Assembly (NCBI GenBank): GCA_963402885.1
Contig: OY727093.1
Span: 8,071,501-8,135,500 of the forward strand
Reading direction: 5' to 3'
DNA: 64,000 bases
DNA from: Antedon bifida
Taxonomy: Eukaryota; Echinodermata; Crinoidea; Comatulida; Antedonidae
Shown: in pieces, positions 15,301-30,300 of the stretch
How the letters are laid out: each line of letters starts with the position of its first letter
Position numbering within the stretch: the first letter of the stretch is position 1
The notes under the pieces: generated by a model
What the model was told of the DNA's origin: nothing
What the model saw: the letters and a program-made list of their open reading frames with translations, nothing else
The model's database searches: none
Translations under genes and position numbers: made by a program

Positions 15301-18300
15301 TTCCAGGTAACAATTTAACAATATTTCCAAATTCTAGATAGATAATTCAGATATGCATTAATAGGACTTTTGAATTAAATTCCATCTTCAATGGTTATTT
15401 TACAATTTGTCTCTTGCTTTTTTTTAAAAATGATTTTATGCATTTGGCCTAGGGAATGGTTGTAGATACTCTGCATCACTGAATGCTTCACCTATCTCCT
15501 CCAACTTTTGCGGTCATGAGCAAGCAAGGGCCTGTGTTGAGGAAAAATCTTTCCCTTTTCTATATTAATGTTAAACTGTTAAGTTCTCCTTCTTTCTGTT
15601 CTGTTCCCTTTAAGATGATCTTTGTCAGCTTGTAATTTTACCTAATAAGGACAATTAAAGACCCCTTCCCTGCAATTTTGGACGTTTTTTGGAAAATAAT
15701 ACATATATATCACTTTAAAAACATTAAACCATGTCATTCCTTGTCTTAAATGTACGTTTTATGGTAAATTATGATAAAAAGTGAGAAACAATGCACTACC
15801 TAAGTAGCTCGCGGCGATCGACCTCTCGTGGACGGTCTTAGGCCTAGCCTAGCTAGGCTTAGTTTTGTAGGCCTAGCTGGTAAACATCGGTAACATACGA
15901 ACATCGTACGCTAGCTATATACCTAGCCTGACGTTGTATAGTTGCTGCATTAATTGTCTTTCTATTTTTGCCAGACTCCGTTGATACAAATTGGGGAAAA
16001 CCCGGTATTTTCGCTGAAAAATTAGGAGTCTTACATTTGTTTTGGCCTCACGATCGATCGAAAAGTGGGCGAATTACAGGTGAAAAACAAAAATATCAAT
16101 CCGCGCGCAATGCATTTTGGGATTTATAGCGGGCCGCTATAATTATTAGAATCGACTTATTTTTCACATTTTAACCGTTTAAAGACGAAAAAAGGACCAT
16201 ATAGTATTATTTTTACATTAAATATAGTTTGTGATCTTAAATTAGATCTAAAAAACGTAGGGAAGGGGGCTTTAATAATGTAATACAATAATAAATTGCC
16301 TGACACTGAAATTACTCTGGAGTATTTTGTGCAATATTGTAATAATAGGTACAAAGTTGCTGAAAAGAAACTTTCAGTGAAATAAAACCCATTTCATTTC
16401 AGCTCATTCCATAAAAAGCAATGATTATGTATAAAAATCTTGTATTTCTTTAATGAAAGCATTAATCTATAAATGATTCTGATACATTTAATGTAAATTG
16501 TAGAATACTATTTCTGTCAAGATGGTATTAAACCAAACCAGAAGTACTTTTACAATAGTAAAAACATCTGCATAACTCAGCGTTATCTGTAATAAAGCTT
16601 GCACATCTTTTTGTAACTGTTTTATGAGCTACAGTTCATCTCTATACTGTAGAAAGGTGCTAAAATGACATTTAAAATAAAGTATTTGTTGCAGGAAAAA
16701 CATAAAATTAATAGATACTGATAGTAATAAAAAAATCAAAAAGTTTTCAATAGCCTATCAAAACAACTTCTATTTCTGCCAGTTTAACATTTCAGTTGCA
16801 GATAATAAAGTAAAAGAGTGGTTGTGAGAGTAGGAGATATAACCTGTTTACACTCTTTGATTGGAGAGAGTGCCGTAGTTAAGTTTGACCTGATTGACAC
16901 AATACCTACAAGCAGCGTTATCAATAGTATCTTAAACTATCACCACTCCTCCGCTGTGAGGAAAGTCCTATGTCCACTTCTGTTCTCTCTCTCTCCCCCC
17001 CCCCCCCCAATACTAGATATGACTTCCCCACTAATGTTGGTTGTTGTCAACCAACTTGATGTAATTCTGAATCTAATTCTTGAGAACCCGTGATACATTT
17101 TTTTACGATGAAATCTAGAAGATTCTAATGACTAGATGGACAGCTTTTATCCCAAGAGAACCTGATCTTTCAATATATGTAAATATAAATCTTACAGTTG
17201 TTACCACATTTATATCTTGACCTTGAGCATGTTTTTCAATAACTTTGTTACATTCATATCTTTTATAAGATCAATAATTTAACTGTCAGATTGTAAGAAT
17301 GTCTTTGACTTCTATTAATCATACTATTCACTAAAAATGCAATAAATTTACCCTTTTTCACACTTTCTAAAGCTGCTAAATTGTTTATTGATATTTTCAG
17401 AAAACTAAGTTTGTAATTATAATCATTTTATTATAACAATTTATATTAAAATAATTTATAAATCTTTGATTTATCAACTTTTGCCAAAGTCTTTGGAAAA
17501 TGAATGTCCATTGTGATGGAACAGTTGGTTTTACATTTATATCTGTAAAATTCAAATGTTATTCTTTACTTAAAGAGGTGCATTTAGCTTGAAACATTGG
17601 TAATCATTACCTTTCTACTCTGATAAACAGGTCATCTTTTTCAGGTGAAAAGAATATCATTTTAACATTTCACCTCGACTCTTCATTAAAAAAATAATGT
17701 CCCTTTTAATGGATTAGTGCAATTTTTCTATATATTTATTTTTATTAGGTCTGCATAAGATAATCCTTTCTAAATAAAAAAACAGTTCTCTTATCTCCAG
17801 ATTGTAGTACATTTATTTAACAACTGTCATTAACAGTGGGTTAATTGTCATTTTTTACTCTCTGGCCCCCACCCACCTATGATGTATAGCTATACTCATG
17901 TAATGTATCAAACATGAAACTCCATGACATCTCATAGACCTTACTTTGGTTCATTAATATTAAGAATATATTATGATTTCATATTTTAATATTGTAAATA
18001 CCTTTTACATTATCTATTTGCCCTTGACCATTGATAACCGCTTTGAAGTCTTAATCTTCTTTGAGTATTATATAAATTTCCTTAATGTCATCATTTTGAT
18101 AGAAAATCATTCTTTCAATCTTCTCAAGATGCAGATGTTTTACCTTGCCTGAATGTTGTTTGAATTTTATCCAGATATTTTTAAAGAACACAATTTACAA
18201 TCTCTATTTAGCATTTTGAAAGTAAATTATTATTATTATTATTTTACTACTCTGAGATGCAGGTGTTTTACCATGCCCAAATGTTGTTTCAATTTTATTC

Positions 18301-21300
18301 AAATATCACAGTTAACAAATTGTTATCTCTATTAAGTGTTTTTAATTTTTATAGCAATTTATAATTTGTACTACAGTACCTCCAGATGCAGATGTATAAC
18401 TCATCCAAAAGTAGTTTTTATTATTATATCTGGATTTTATATAAATACTATTATCTCTAACATTTTTTTTTATTTAATAGCAAATCGTTATTCTGAACTT
18501 CCTGTTTTTACCTTGCCCAAATGTTGTTGTTTGAATTTTACCTGGATTTGTGAGGATTACAATAGAAAATTATCCATATTTGGAGTTCCTTAATGAAAAA
18601 TACACTAATTACAGGAAAGCACTATTCATTGCATATTTGCAATCACGTTCTCGGTTTGCGTATCATGCATGTGCATTGAAATCCTTGACAGTTGCTCATT
18701 GTTTGAATTCATTTAAAAAAATCTCTATCATTTAGTAGTCTGTAATCTTCATTGTTCAACATTGTATGTCTTAAAACTTTACTGTTAACGACAGAAACTA
18801 TGTGTATAGACTCAATTTCAAATGGCTGTGATGTTGGTCATCATGTATCATGTTTAGCTTTCTTGAGGGAATTGAGTATATCTGTGGACTGTAATAGCAT
18901 CTTGAACTATTTGCTTAAGGTTCAAAATGTACTTGAAAAGCCTGTAGAAAATGTCTATGTTGCCAAATGGAAATCTATGTAATATGCACTCTTAATGCAA
19001 TTTGAAAGTCGTACGCTTTTCTGTGTCCACGATTGTATTAGAAATAAATTTTATAAATAAATTTCAGAAATATATTTCAAATAATATGTAAAGTTGTTTT
19101 ATAAGTTAAATCATACAGTACAACTTTAGTTTGGTGTTGATTTCATTCTTTGAATTCCTTTTCATCTTTTAATATTGTCCATTTTTTTCTTCCTTTTCCA
19201 TTTTTCTTTCTTTTCAATCTTTTACTTCCTTTTTTTAGATCTTTCCATATTTTACTTCCTTTTTCACCTGTTAATTTTTTTCTTTTTCTATCTTTTACTT
19301 CCTTTTCCATTCTGTACTTCTCTATCTTTTTAGGTGATCATTTAGAATAAAATGATCACCTATTGTTATTGTATCAAATCTTTATTTTTCTTTTTATTGT
19401 TTCTGTACACTATTTTGTGTAACAATTATCTCAAAAAGTTTAATGTCAATGATTACCAAAATTTCAGAATATCTTTCAAATGATATAACTTAATCCTAAT
19501 AAGCTTTCCAGCATGATCACTCATCCGTGACGTCATTTATACGCCATTTTGTGAAATCACATTATCAATCATATCTCCATAATTCATTATCACATATTAA
19601 TGAAATTCACTACACGTAAACTTCAGGTCAAGGGTAGAAATATTAGCAAATAAAAAGTTGCGCGTTTCAAGGTCATGCACGTGAAATCGCGCGTTAAAAA
19701 TTTAGAACGCTCAAAATTAAGTTTTGATCAATTTAGAGCATGAATTAGGCCATTTGCGCGTTTCAAAAAATTACTGCGCAAAAACACGTTTTTGCGCACG
19801 CAATTTTTAAAAAGCGTAAAAAATAAAATTTGATGTATAAATCACAATCTACTCACAATTCTTAGTACATTCACCGATTTTGAGTCCATTCCGACTTAAG
19901 ATAACGCTATACGAGCACGTTAAAAATGACAAAATGCGCAAATTAATTGCATCAAAGTGCTGAAAATGGTGAAAAATAAGGCATTTTCAAAATGAAAATA
20001 ACTCTTCAGAATGCAAGATGACCCCCATTTTTTTTAACTTATTCGGGAAGCCATTGAGTTGTAGATATGAATTCATGTACACATTTGACGTACAAAATGT
20101 TGTGACGTCATCAAATGGCCACTTCAATTTAAAATTAAGTTTTTTTTCTCTTTTGTCATATTTTATCACATTCAATAGAACGCATCTCTAATAATTTGTG
20201 CCTGATTTTTGCTCAAATTTTAGTATGTGATTGCTCAATTAATTGACTTTCTCATGACCTGCCACTATTTTTATTTTGATGACGTCATCACGCGTAAAAA
20301 CTTGAATAACGTAGGTCGTGTAATTTCACCTTCGCCGTAAATTTGAATATCTTACAGCTCTTCAGAATTAAAGGTTACCTTGATAATTATAATTTATTAT
20401 GAAAGCTGATGAAATTTAGATATGAATTCATATAAAAATTAAGCCTATCGGATGTTGTGACGTTAACATATGGCCAGTTGAAGTTAAAAAGTAGTTTTTT
20501 CATCTTTTTCGTCAAAGTTATACAAATTTCAAAGAGCGCGCACAGCGCTTCTACGTGCCAAATTCTCTTCCAATTCTTATATTTATTTGCTCAATTCATT
20601 ATCTTTCGAAATTGTCATCTTCGAGTTTATTTTGATAATTCCATCATACCAAAAAATTAGAACATGATGTGTGTCCCGTAATTTCACCTATGCTACACTG
20701 TATATAGATACATTATATACTGTACATATTGTATATGGCATATAATAGGCACAACTCAGCACTAAAGCGTATAATAGGATGGCATACATCAACATTTTCT
20801 GATCGTATGTTAACGTACGTGCAAAAAAATTATTTCGGTAAAATGATAAAAATGATCACCTATAATTCGTCAAAGTGACGAATTAAATTCTAGTTCATAA
20901 CTTAGTTCCTTCTCTATCTTTACTACATCTTCCTTCATTTACTTCCATTTGCATTATTAACATCTTTTTCATCCTTTACTTGCTTTTCCATCCTTTAATG
21001 TCTTCTGCTTTTTGGCACTGCTCTTAAAGTAGCATTATACTGTGATTAACTTGTACAGAAAATTGTATTTATCAGATAAATATAATTGCTTGTAGTTCTG
21101 CCATTTAGTTTAATTTGCCTGTTTGTAATTGTATCTCACCATTATCTATTGCCAGTAAACCTTAGAATATTGCACTAGTTTTCGCTTTGAAAGTGTATTC
21201 TTTAATAATTTGTTTAAGACAGTTAATCAATTAAACTTTGTGATACCTTCACATCCCTTTACGTGAGTATCCTATTTCTGAATTTGGTGAAATGGTACTA

Positions 21301-24300
21301 TTATCATTGTTGATTGTTTTGTGAGCATGTACAAACACTTGTTTCACTCTGCTGCTTCTTAATCTCTGTTCTCAAAATTGATGGAACTGATGATGATGAA
21401 TGTGAATTAATGTATCTGTAATGTTTTAACCTATTAATTGAGTTTTTACAATAGTGTTCTTCGTGGAATTCTTAATTGTCAGTTAAATTGGTCAAATTTT
21501 ACCTTAAGAAACATAAAAGTGATTTGAAATTAGCTAGCCTGAAACTTGATTGATAAGATAGCATTCAAACCTCGCATCATTACGATTTCATAGCTAGCGG
21601 TATATAATATGTAGAATAGGGAATAATATGCATAACAAAATCACCTTGATATCACTGACAGCCATCCATCAATTGTGCTTGTCACATTGAATAAAGATGT
21701 TGAATTAAAGTACACAACCATTTTCAGAATTGGTTAAAAATTGCTAAATGTGTAACCTTTCCCCCAATATGAAATAATCTCACCAATGTTACACCATATT
21801 ACTCCTGGAACCATAGCACAGAGCTACTGTAAGCTGTCAGCACTACTGAAGATAATGTGTGACTATGAAAGATATATACAATGGCTATACGTTTGAATCT
21901 AATTTGCATTTTATTGTTCAGGTGTAAGTAAATATAACACCATTATATCACTAAACATCCATCAATCACATGTATTTCTAGTATGCTTCTCACATTGAGT
22001 AAAGATTATAATATGCCCCATTGACTTGAATGAATTGGGCACCCAATATTCAGCAGTCAATGCTTGGCAATGCATGTAATTTTATGGCACGTTTTTCCTT
22101 ATTTAGGTTATAAATAGTTTACACCTTGCGAGAACACTACAACATACACTAGATCACATTGCTATGCATGTTCAATCAGAAACAATATTGGAAGCAAAAG
22201 ATTATCCACTATGTCGTGAAGACTGTGAAGTGCATGCCATTTCCCGCACACTGGCACAGCGACTATTGGTGCAAAAGTCACACAGATATTTGCGCACCTC
22301 CTACAACTTTCTGCAGTAAAATATTGGTCTATATACTTTTCAAAAACAAATTTCCTTTCCAGCAATTATTTTTTTCTTTTAAAAGTCAATAATCTTGTTT
22401 TTATCTTCATACATTTTTACAGCGTTTAAAATATATGAAAAATATTTCATAAAAATGATTTTGCATTCAGTTGACTTTTATTATAAGTTGTTTTGATATA
22501 TTTATACTAGGTAAGTTTTTAAAATGGCTAGCTTAAGCTTTAAAATCTCGTAATATTTATTCTTGCAGACTCTAAGTCTTTGGAAAACAACTATAAAATT
22601 CTAAAAGATTTATAATTTACTGTGTATATGTAGGGCTTAGGAATTGTCATCTGATATATACTTGAGATTACATCACAACCCTGACATTTTGCCAAATTAC
22701 TCTTAGTCTTTATAAGGTATTATACTCCCAGCACTCCTTCAAGAAACATGTCGAACCGTTAACCTCGCAAACGTCTTTTCATGTACCCTCTGGAACTCTC
22801 ATTTACTTGCATCGTTAATTTACAAAAACACTTTTCATGAAAACTTGATGTATGTCGGCGTGATTCTTTTTTTAAAATCTTTTTTCTCCTAATGCGGTTG
22901 TTTATTCATACTATAACTATTGTGTGGATGCTAATGGTACTGAAATCTTTGAAGGTAGAATCGTGAGCCTCGCAGATTTAACTCAAAGTCTCGTGAGATT
23001 CCACATTCCATTAAGAAAGCTTGTACAAGCGCACTGTATGCTTACAAAAAGAATTAAAATATATGACTGGTTTAGCGAAATTCAACAAACAACTTTTTAT
23101 CAATTACAACATTGCATTTCTTATGTTGTCATGGCATCAATGACAACACAGGTTTATTTTTAATTTGTAAGTTTGTTTATATAATGATTTTTTTCAATCA
23201 ATTTTTTCCTTTTTGTATTAATTTGGTACAGATGATTAAATTTTTAATTAAAATTTCTACAGATTGATAATTTTTAGCAGCAAAATGAAATATTCATGTC
23301 ATTAGACTTTTTAGGTTTACATCACTAAAAATCATTATCACTAGATAATAGAGGTGTATCTGAATAGGAGTTGACCAGCGTTTGTGGATTCTACTGTATA
23401 TATAATTTTGTTTTGCCTTCCAAACCAATCAAAAGCAAACAAAATAAATCAGAAATTAAGATAAACTTGATTATTTAATATGAAGTCCAATTTATTCATA
23501 GCCACCCTTTATTAGTTTTTACTAAGTTTTACTTAGATCTTGCATTAATGATGCAGTACTGATTGGTGTTTATACAATCATTAAAAAGATATTGAATTGT
23601 TTACAGTAGTCAAAAGGTTTTTTACACTCCCTTTCCATCGTGCCCTTGAAAGAACGCAAAAGGTTGATTAATCACCCAACCCATTTCCTATTACTGAACA
23701 GCACCTTTTTTTTTGCATAATTGATTATTATACATTCTTATTTTAACTATACATATATTTTATATCTAATTTGATAATAATAGGAGAACTGAAGGCCTGT
23801 ACTGTATATTGATTTGTTATTTATACAAGGAGTGACATGTGCCTTCTAGAACAAATAAACATTTAAAAATTAAGTTGCATCAATTAATTCCTCTGGAAAA
23901 ATATATTATTGCAGTATTTTCAAATAACAACTTCATCTTATCATATTTTTATATTACTTTTAATATTACTTTTTAATTATTTTATCAATTTAGGTCAACA
24001 AGAAATCTTCATAATATGCTGCTCACAACGATCAAATCTTTACTTTAGTATAACCAATTTGATTATACTTATACCTCACAATAGTGAATAGTTTTATTTA
24101 AGGTGTTTTAATTTGATATTGTTTTTATTTCTAATGTTGTAGTTACAGTACTGATTCATTTTGGAAATCAGTAGACCTACATTTGTATTGAAAATATATT
24201 TAGTTAAAAGAAACAATACATTTCAAATACAAAACACATTGATGCTTTAGGCTCAATGCACTGCAAGTGCAAAATATTAATTTCTAATGCTTTTGCTCAA

Positions 24301-27300
24301 CATTCGTAAAAAAAATACATAAATAATAAAGAAAAAAATCATTTCTAGATTGATCCATAGAAAAATGCTACACTCATCTTGATTTGACAGTCTGTAATAT
24401 CGAAGTCAAAACATTAAGGAGGGCACAGAAAAAACAACTCACTTTTAAGGACGATTAATCTTTATACTTGAAATGTTAAAAATGACAAGACTAATGCAAC
24501 TCAAGTATACATCAAACTATTAGATATTCAAAAGTACATTAATAACAATTTGTCTGTTATACACTGACTTTAATGGCCGATTCACTGTCAATAGAGACAC
24601 TTATTTTTGGAGTTTTGTCCATCAATTATATATAGATTGACAACTGATATCATAAATACTACTATTCAATTTTTCTTTGAATATATATATAGTAATTTTG
24701 ATCTAGTCTGATTAATTTGTTTATTCATTTGAAGATTTAGATATATTAAACTATCAGTAGAATTGATTTTTATAGAATTATCGTATCTTTCATTTTAGTT
24801 TAAATATAATTGATGTCTTTTGAAGTATTCATTTTTTGTATAATATTTTTCCGTTGTGAAAGTAAACTTTCTTCATCATTTATTTACTTTCAAAATTAAG
24901 ATTTATTTTTAAATTTTAAAAACAACATTAAGAAAATAGTGTAAAATCTTTTTTCAAAAAAATATTATTATTATTGTAAAACTATGTTATTTAATTTTCT
25001 TTGTAATAATTACTTTCAATCCCTTAGAATTAATGTTCAAAATATATATTATGGTCTAAAAACACAAATTCTTAAAAAAATAAAATTCATTTACTGTACT
25101 TTAGGTTGATATTGCAATTTAATATCATCCGTGTGTACCAGTATTTTTTTCCTGATTGGTTTCTTAAAATTGTTTTATAAATTAGTTCCAAAGGGAAAAG
25201 AATCTGTAACCTGAGGAACTTTAACATCTCATATTTGTTTCCCTGGAAAGTACACACAGAAACAGAAGACCATAGGTCCAATTACTTCTACTTAAAAGCG
25301 CTTTATTGAACAATGTAATTAGTTAAATTATCCAAGTTTGTACTTTATCATAATTATTTGTATTTAGATGCCAATTTGATAATTATCTCTGCCCTGGAGT
25401 AAATTTAAATTAAACAATGGAACTTCAGTCACAAGAGAAAAAAATGTCTTCTAGGCATGATATCACAGTTTTCATATTGAATTCAATACAAATGTTAATT
25501 ACTTGAGAACAGGTTTTTTTATGTCACCTTTCTATTTTTTTAACAGAAAAAGAAAGAAATGTCACTTTTCCTTTGAGTTTAAACAAAACATTTTCATTCA
25601 CAATTAACCACCCTTATGCTGGACATTTCCACAATATACATTAGAGTTATTCACACTCTTTTGTGTCTTCACATGGTTATATCTGAAACAAAATATTGCA
25701 GTCAGGCGCACATTATTCTACTGCAGTATAATGCAGTAACTTGTCTGCATTAATTTTAATCAATGCACATTCAGAAAAATGGGAGGTGATTAAATATTAG
25801 AAAGTATAAAACGAAAGCATTTTTAAACATAAACAAGCTATTAGTAGGCCAGGCATTTGACTCGTTGCAGAAAACATAAAGATAAATTAATAATTTTATT
25901 GACGTTATTTATATTATAATTTGCCGCAGAAAAAAGAAAATCTTTGTTTTATTTGCCGCAAAGCGATGTCACTGGCATTTTTATTTATAGATGGCAGCAT
26001 TTTATCTATATCGGCAAAGTTTGGGTTCAATGGGTCATAGTTAGTTCAAACGTACCATACTCATTAAACCTCAGAACCAGGCTGAAAAACAAGAATATTA
26101 GAAAGAAGAAATAACGATGCCGATATTAAAGTAATCATTTATAAAAGATGCCAACCCAAATGCAGAGACAGTCTCGTAAGAAAATGTAATGTCAGCGCTT
26201 ATTCCGGTTATTTTTTTATTATTGCAAATTACAGATTGAATTTGAGGAGATGCTCAAAACTAGACAATACATCAAAGTGTTTCAACGATTATAAACTTTT
26301 TTTTATATACAGTAACCAATGTTTTCATCTAGTGTATTGTTGAGACTGGCGTAAGCTCTGTCCGCATTGATCGTTAACTTTTATCCTATCTATCATTATC
26401 AATCGATCTTGTCAGCCTGAAGTCTATATGTCTGATCGGAATTTAAAAGCATGCAAGATCTTTATAAAGACATTGTCTCTTCTCGGGCGTCAGGATATTG
26501 CCGGAAGGATTCATCAGGATAAATGTTTTTTTATATATATCTTTTCTGATTTTAAAGATTTCTCACCTTTGTTTTTATGGCTTTATGATATATTTTGAAC
26601 CAAATTTAAGAGAAAAATATATTTTATATTTTCAGCTGTCATTGAAATAAGATACTATATTTAATTATACATATTTAAATATGATATAGACATTTGTGAA
26701 TATAAATAGTAAAGGATAAAAAATGTATAGTAGAAAGAAGTTCAGTCATTTATACTCGATATAGCATCCTACCATTAGCATTTGTTGCATACTCAAGTCA
26801 GTTATTATAGTAATTTTTGCCTAAATTGTAAAAATTAAATATGAAAATAGAAAAATGTCATAAAATTATGTCATTTCTCATAATATAACTGAGCTTATAC
26901 TAAAAATATTAAAGGTTAAATTACTATTACATGGGACTATATGTTTTATAACTTTACTCTTGTTTTTGTAATGTAACATATTCATATTTTTTTAAAGTTT
27001 TAATTGCTATCATCAAAATGTGAATTTTAATGTTATCTTTAAATTCTAAAATTACCAAAATACGATTTTCAAATATTGGATTATATTTCAGGATTTAAAA
27101 AAAAATCAGTGGTAAATTTTGCTTACATTAAACCGAATTTCTCAACTTGTTTTTGAGAAACATTCTTGATTGGTAAAAGCAATGATGAGTTTAATCCAGC
27201 AATTGACACTCAAAAGAATTGATACGAAACAGCTGTTAGAACAATAAACGACAGAACATCTTAGTTTTGCAATGAATCGTATTGATGACAATTGTGTACG

Positions 27301-30300
27301 CGATCGTTGATGAGTCTGAAATATCTCAGTTTGATATATGAATCTATGATTTCTTGTATAAAATTAAATTGCCACTTTTAAACGTTTACTGATTTCCCCA
27401 GAATGTATTCATAAGTTTATTTAATTTCTCAAAAATACAATTACAATTGCTCAAAATTAGTAGAAAGTTAGTAACACAGAAAATGACAACAAAATATACA
27501 ACAGAGCTACAAAATTATTCTAATGAACAATTATTTAACAGCGTTGATTATAAAACTTTGGCATAAACTAAGGAAGAGTTTAGTTATACATTAAGGAGAC
27601 CCCATTCGCCTTCCTGATATCAACCATTGATAATTACTATAGATCAGTAAACAATATTACCGTAATTTATTTTATAAAGAATTTTAAATTGTCAAACTTG
27701 ATTTATCGTTCCTTCTAACAAGGGTATTTCATAATGCATGATGAAAAGAAGTGCAGAAAAAAAAAAAAAAGATGTATCAAAACCATGGCAACAGTAATCA
27801 TGGCATGTCCATGTATTCTGAAAAAATTGAAAATGAGAGAATTAAAACATTGGATTTTTCATTCTACTATTCTGATATTCAAGGCAACATCCGGACTCAG
27901 AGTACTTTTGCATTATAATGTAACTCAATTTTCTAATGAAACCTTTCATTATTACAATACATCTTATAACTCTCGTCAAGGGAATAATATCAGCTTCCAG
28001 TAACCTTGGAAACCTTTGAGCATTTGTTACTTAGCAACTGTTGCCATGAATACATCAGAATAATGTAACATGCTGTCAGGTGTTATTGTAAAAGTGTACA
28101 AGTAACTTTGTTATGGATGGTAGAAAAATGATCATCAATGTAATATATATATTTTGACTTTTGTATGCCTAGTTTTTTTTTATACGAAGCCCAAAGGCAG
28201 TGAAACAAAATGTTCGTCACAATTAACCTCGTTTTCAATCAAACTCGATAACAGACCTAGCCTGATCAATTTGAATTGCCCTCGTAGGGATAGTGGTTGT
28301 CTTTGCCCTAGTTCCACGACATTATTACTTTCTCTTAGTTGTTCTGCTAGTGTCGACTTTAGCTACTTCTTGGCAGGGAAATCAATGGACTGTAACTATT
28401 TTACATATATGAAGAAATTAGAGAAACACTGTGTATTGAATATTATAACCCGTGGCCTTCTTAATATCTCGTATAAGCTAAATATTATAAATGACTTGTA
28501 GAGAGTACTTTAGTTGGCATGAGTCTGAATTAATAAAAAAAAAAATGCAAATCTGTATGAACTTTTTATGTATCATCTATTTCAGAGTTCAACCAGATGA
28601 CACTGGTGCCTGGATTAATGTCGGCCGTGCCTACAAGAATATGCAAGACTATGAGAAAGCCGAAGAAGCATATCGTCACGCCATCACGTTGATGCCAACC
28701 GTAGTACCAGGCAAGATGTACACTACTAGAATAGCGCCCTCATACTTGAATGCGTACATCAATCTAGCCAACCTTATAAAAAATAACAACACTAGATTAG
28801 AAGAGGCCGATACAGTGAGTTTATAATTGTTAAATATCAATTATCTTGTTTGGCGATACTTAATTCATATATTACAATTATCTTATTATATTACAGTACA
28901 TTTAGCTTTTCACAACATTTATTTCATAAATACCACAATGATAACTAACAAACATAAATAACTAACAATAGTAGAATATCTCCCCCCCCCCCCCCCCCCT
29001 CTTGTTTGGAACACCATCATGGAGAAACTTCCATGCAAACAAGAGGAAATATATGGCCAATCACTATTCATGGGACACCCCTATTAAGGGCATTTGGGGC
29101 GGGGGGTTCCGAAGAAGATACGGTAATTAGGTGTTTTAATGTATTTCACATCTTTTTATCTAGCTATTTATTCTATATCTTAAGTAAAAACATCCACTGT
29201 ACAAAACTCAATCAGTTGGCCTTGCAACCTTGGTGTAAAATCCTAAAAATTCATTCCATTTTTTAAGTCAGACATTTGGGATGTTTACGAGAATTCACAC
29301 TATAAACAATAATTAACTTTGTGATGAAAACACAACAAAACTATTAGTATTGATACACAGTAGAGACGTAGATGAAAGGCAATACCGACTATAAAGAGTT
29401 TATAATGAAGAAACAGTATGGAGAAAACTAGATGGGTAATTTTCTTAAGGATAGTTTGATGAGAAGTGTCCGTTCTCAAGAGAGCTGTTTCACTCCATTC
29501 AAATCCAGAATTGTTTGATGTGGATTCGCAAGAAAAAAAACTAATGCATTAAATTGCGCCAACATCTTAAAATTGTAATTTTTTTTCTACATTGAAAGCT
29601 ATACGACTGTAGGCATATCATTTTTCACTTCGTTGAAGGTTCTGCTTTTGATTTTGCTTTACTAGATACAGCTATAATATTTCACTGTATAGAATTTAAC
29701 TTTTGGTGTAACTTCAAAAGGAATCATCTGTAATTTTACTGCCATTTTGACAGATTCTGTTTTGAATGTATTTTATAGATAAATATAGACCAAACCAAAA
29801 TATAGCATTTGATACAGACCTATTTTAAATGAAACTTTTAGTTTTAAAAATGTATAAAGAGTAATATTATACGTCATATTAATAATAATTACAAAATTAA
29901 AGGTAGATACAATGCATGAAAATTGCATGAAAAAAAAAATTAATTAGTAAAATAATGCATTTCTGTAATAAAAATAGGTTTCTTGAAATCAAAACAATTT
30001 TTTTTGTTACAATGAGGAATTTGGGTTAATTGTACTTTTCAGTGCAATTTTGATAGTAATATCTTTGGGAATAAGATAGATTATATAAAATTATGAGATA
30101 TTATATTGATATTTAACAAATAAGGAAATCTAGTCCCAAGAGAAATAAGTATCTAATTTTTCTGCAACACAATTGAGACTAAAATTAATATTTAGTATAG
30201 TAGATGCAATATTATTGTTCGATTATTATTATATTATTTATAGATTTTATATCTATGAATATTTAATCTATTTTTTGATTTACTTAGAACAAACAAGAAC

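Larger units (their letters stand above)
15307..28585 (+). other. TMTC3 intron, 13.3 kb
   Basis: The longest intron in the window, with no supported exon. It holds a TTAA-flanked element (15655-16275), a CT/poly-C tract (16984-17008), a diverged tandem array (18125-18590), a roughly 1.5-kb TA-flanked element inside a CT-rich minisatellite (19150-21005) and a CAGTAG relic (23349-23399). A GC-richer patch at about 26340-26520 is unique in the window. The rest is AT-rich with nothing recognisable. Confidence 0.5.

Noticed and set aside
22159-22392. Overlapping open frames on both strands with several Cys/His
   Set aside because: No zinc-finger spacing, no splice context inside the 13.3-kb intron and no recognised homology.
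22924-23163. 79-codon plus-strand frame with less biased composition
   Set aside because: It does not fit between TMTC3 exons, which are already contiguous in the family alignment, and resembles nothing I know.
26340-26520. GC-richer patch in the large TMTC3 intron as a possible gene
   Set aside because: No open frame or splice pair. A conserved non-coding element cannot be excluded, but nothing supports one.
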